A stretch of 64,000 bases of DNA from Piscinibacter gummiphilus. GTDB lineage: Bacteria; Pseudomonadota; Gammaproteobacteria; Burkholderiales; Burkholderiaceae_C. Shown piece after piece: positions 63,395 to 64,000 of this stretch. The DNA lies in assembly GCF_002116905.1 (NCBI RefSeq), contig NZ_CP015118.1, positions 5,456,001 through 5,520,000 on the forward strand, in the 5' to 3' direction. The notes under the pieces are model-generated. The model ran no database searches, was not told the origin of the DNA, and was given only the letters and a program-made list of their open reading frames with translations. Numbering within the stretch: the first letter of the stretch is position 1; every line of letters starts with the position of its first letter. Both the position numbers and the translations under genes were made by a program.

Positions 63395-64000
63395 ATGAAA
63401 CACCTCTTCACCCCGCCCGGCGAGCAGGCACTGCACACGGTGATGGCGCTGCGCCCGCTGCTCGCGTTCGACTTCGACGGCACGCTCGCGCCCATCGTGG
63501 CACGGCCCGACGACGCCCGCGTGTCGGCCGCCATCGCGCAACAGCTGCGCCAGCTCGCCACCATGTGCCCCGTCGCCATCGTCACCGGCCGCAGCGTGGC
63601 CGACGTGGCCCAGCGCCTCGGCTTCGATCCGCACTTCATCGTGGGCAACCACGGCGCGGAGGACCCGCTCGACACGGCGCCACCCCACACCAGCCCGTCG
63701 CTCGACGCGCTGCGACTGCGCCTCGCGGCGGCCGGGCCCGCGCTGGCCGCGGCCGGCGTCTCCATCGAAGACAAGCGCTTCTCGCTCGCGCTGCACTACC
63801 GCCTCGCCCGCGACCGCGATGCGGCCCAGGTCGCCATCGACCAGTTGCTCGTGTCGCTGGAACCCGGCCTCGAAACCTTCGGCGGCAAGTGTGTCGTCAA
63901 CGTGGTCGACACCACGGCGCCCGACAAGGGCGACGCGGTGGTGAAGCTCGTCGAGCGCACCGGCGCGGACGCCGCGGTGTTCGTGGGCGACGACGTCAAC
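63395..64000 (+). CDS. otsB: Trehalose-6-phosphate phosphatase (3' truncated by window)
   Basis: HAD-family phosphatase; 202 residues visible, frame open at the window end. Motif I LLAFDFDGTLAPI with the nucleophile Asp, motif II IVTGRSVADV, then VGNHGAE and GGKCVVNVVD, and DKGDAV plus VFVGDDVN at the edge (motif IV). It dephosphorylates trehalose-6-phosphate to trehalose. It starts 20 bp after otsA and is clearly co-transcribed. Confidence 0.94.
   Translation, partial: MKHLFTPPGEQALHTVMALRPLLAFDFDGTLAPIVARPDDARVSAAIAQQLRQLATMCPVAIVTGRSVADVAQRLGFDPHFIVGNHGAEDPLDTAPPHTSPSLDALRLRLAAAGPALAAAGVSIEDKRFSLALHYRLARDRDAAQVAIDQLLVSLEPGLETFGGKCVVNVVDTTAPDKGDAVVKLVERTGADAAVFVGDDVN

Overview
The window is uniformly GC-rich and densely coded, with short intergenic gaps and many ATGA-type start/stop overlaps. 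Its gene content points to a free-living betaproteobacterium of the order Burkholderiales. Indicators are a CIRCE-controlled groESL, a DUF1631 gene, the ccsB-ccsA (ResB/ResC) cytochrome c maturation pair beside a cytochrome c4, czcICBA metal efflux, a PEP-CTERM protein and the MesX/MesD methionine synthase system. No rRNA, tRNA, CRISPR array or intact transposase was found. Genus-level placement is not possible from this alone.

Layout. 1-5.8 kb: a tripartite RND drug-efflux operon whose adaptor (cut by the window edge) carries a C-terminal OmpA-like domain. 5.8-8.5 kb: a MetR-boxed operon of FMN reductase, MesX and MesD (folate-independent methionine synthesis). 8.5-13.1 kb: an MmcB-like protein, an aldo/keto reductase, a DUF3606 protein, an OhrR-like MarR regulator and a lipoprotein hydrolase. 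13.1-15.7 kb: a chromosomal ParM-like actin with a ParR-like partner, and an NTF2-like lipoprotein. 15.8-19.1 kb: a carotenoid oxygenase, a decayed coding remnant, two small unknown genes leading into a 3-methyladenine DNA glycosylase, and a small lipoprotein. 19.1-26.2 kb: metR with its own MetR box, then czcICBA read towards it. 26.3-33.3 kb: envelope proteins, a Tat-exported phospholipase C and a probable outer-membrane barrel. 33.4-35.0 kb: a chemoreceptor.

35.1-44.7 kb: a stretch bounded by inverted 23-bp repeats (20/23 matches, TG...CA ends) and flanked by the same 4-bp direct repeat, GAGG. It contains an IS3-family transposase scrap, two overlapping DUF1254 genes of visibly lower G+C, a long autotransporter with 25 consecutive prolines, and a lipoprotein zinc-metallopeptidase candidate. 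I read it as a decayed or transposase-less mobile unit inserted between the chemoreceptor and groESL.

44.7-64 kb: mostly housekeeping genes. These are groESL with promoter, CIRCE and terminator, DUF1631, an alpha/beta hydrolase, engB, cytochrome c4, ccsB-ccsA, msrPQ, a lipoprotein, and a GTPase with a winged-helix-like partner. A trehalose locus ends the window: a GH15 enzyme divergent from a membrane-anchored, sensor-fused otsA, followed by otsB cut by the window end.

Three threads connect genes. MetR, encoded at 19.2 kb, probably controls mesX/mesD at 6 kb, because both loci carry perfect TGAA-N5-TTCA sites. EngB, cytochrome c4 and ccsBA form a respiratory/growth neighbourhood. Within the 9.5-kb unit, a near-identical 19-bp motif lies upstream of both the DUF1254 operon and the autotransporter/peptidase divergent pair.
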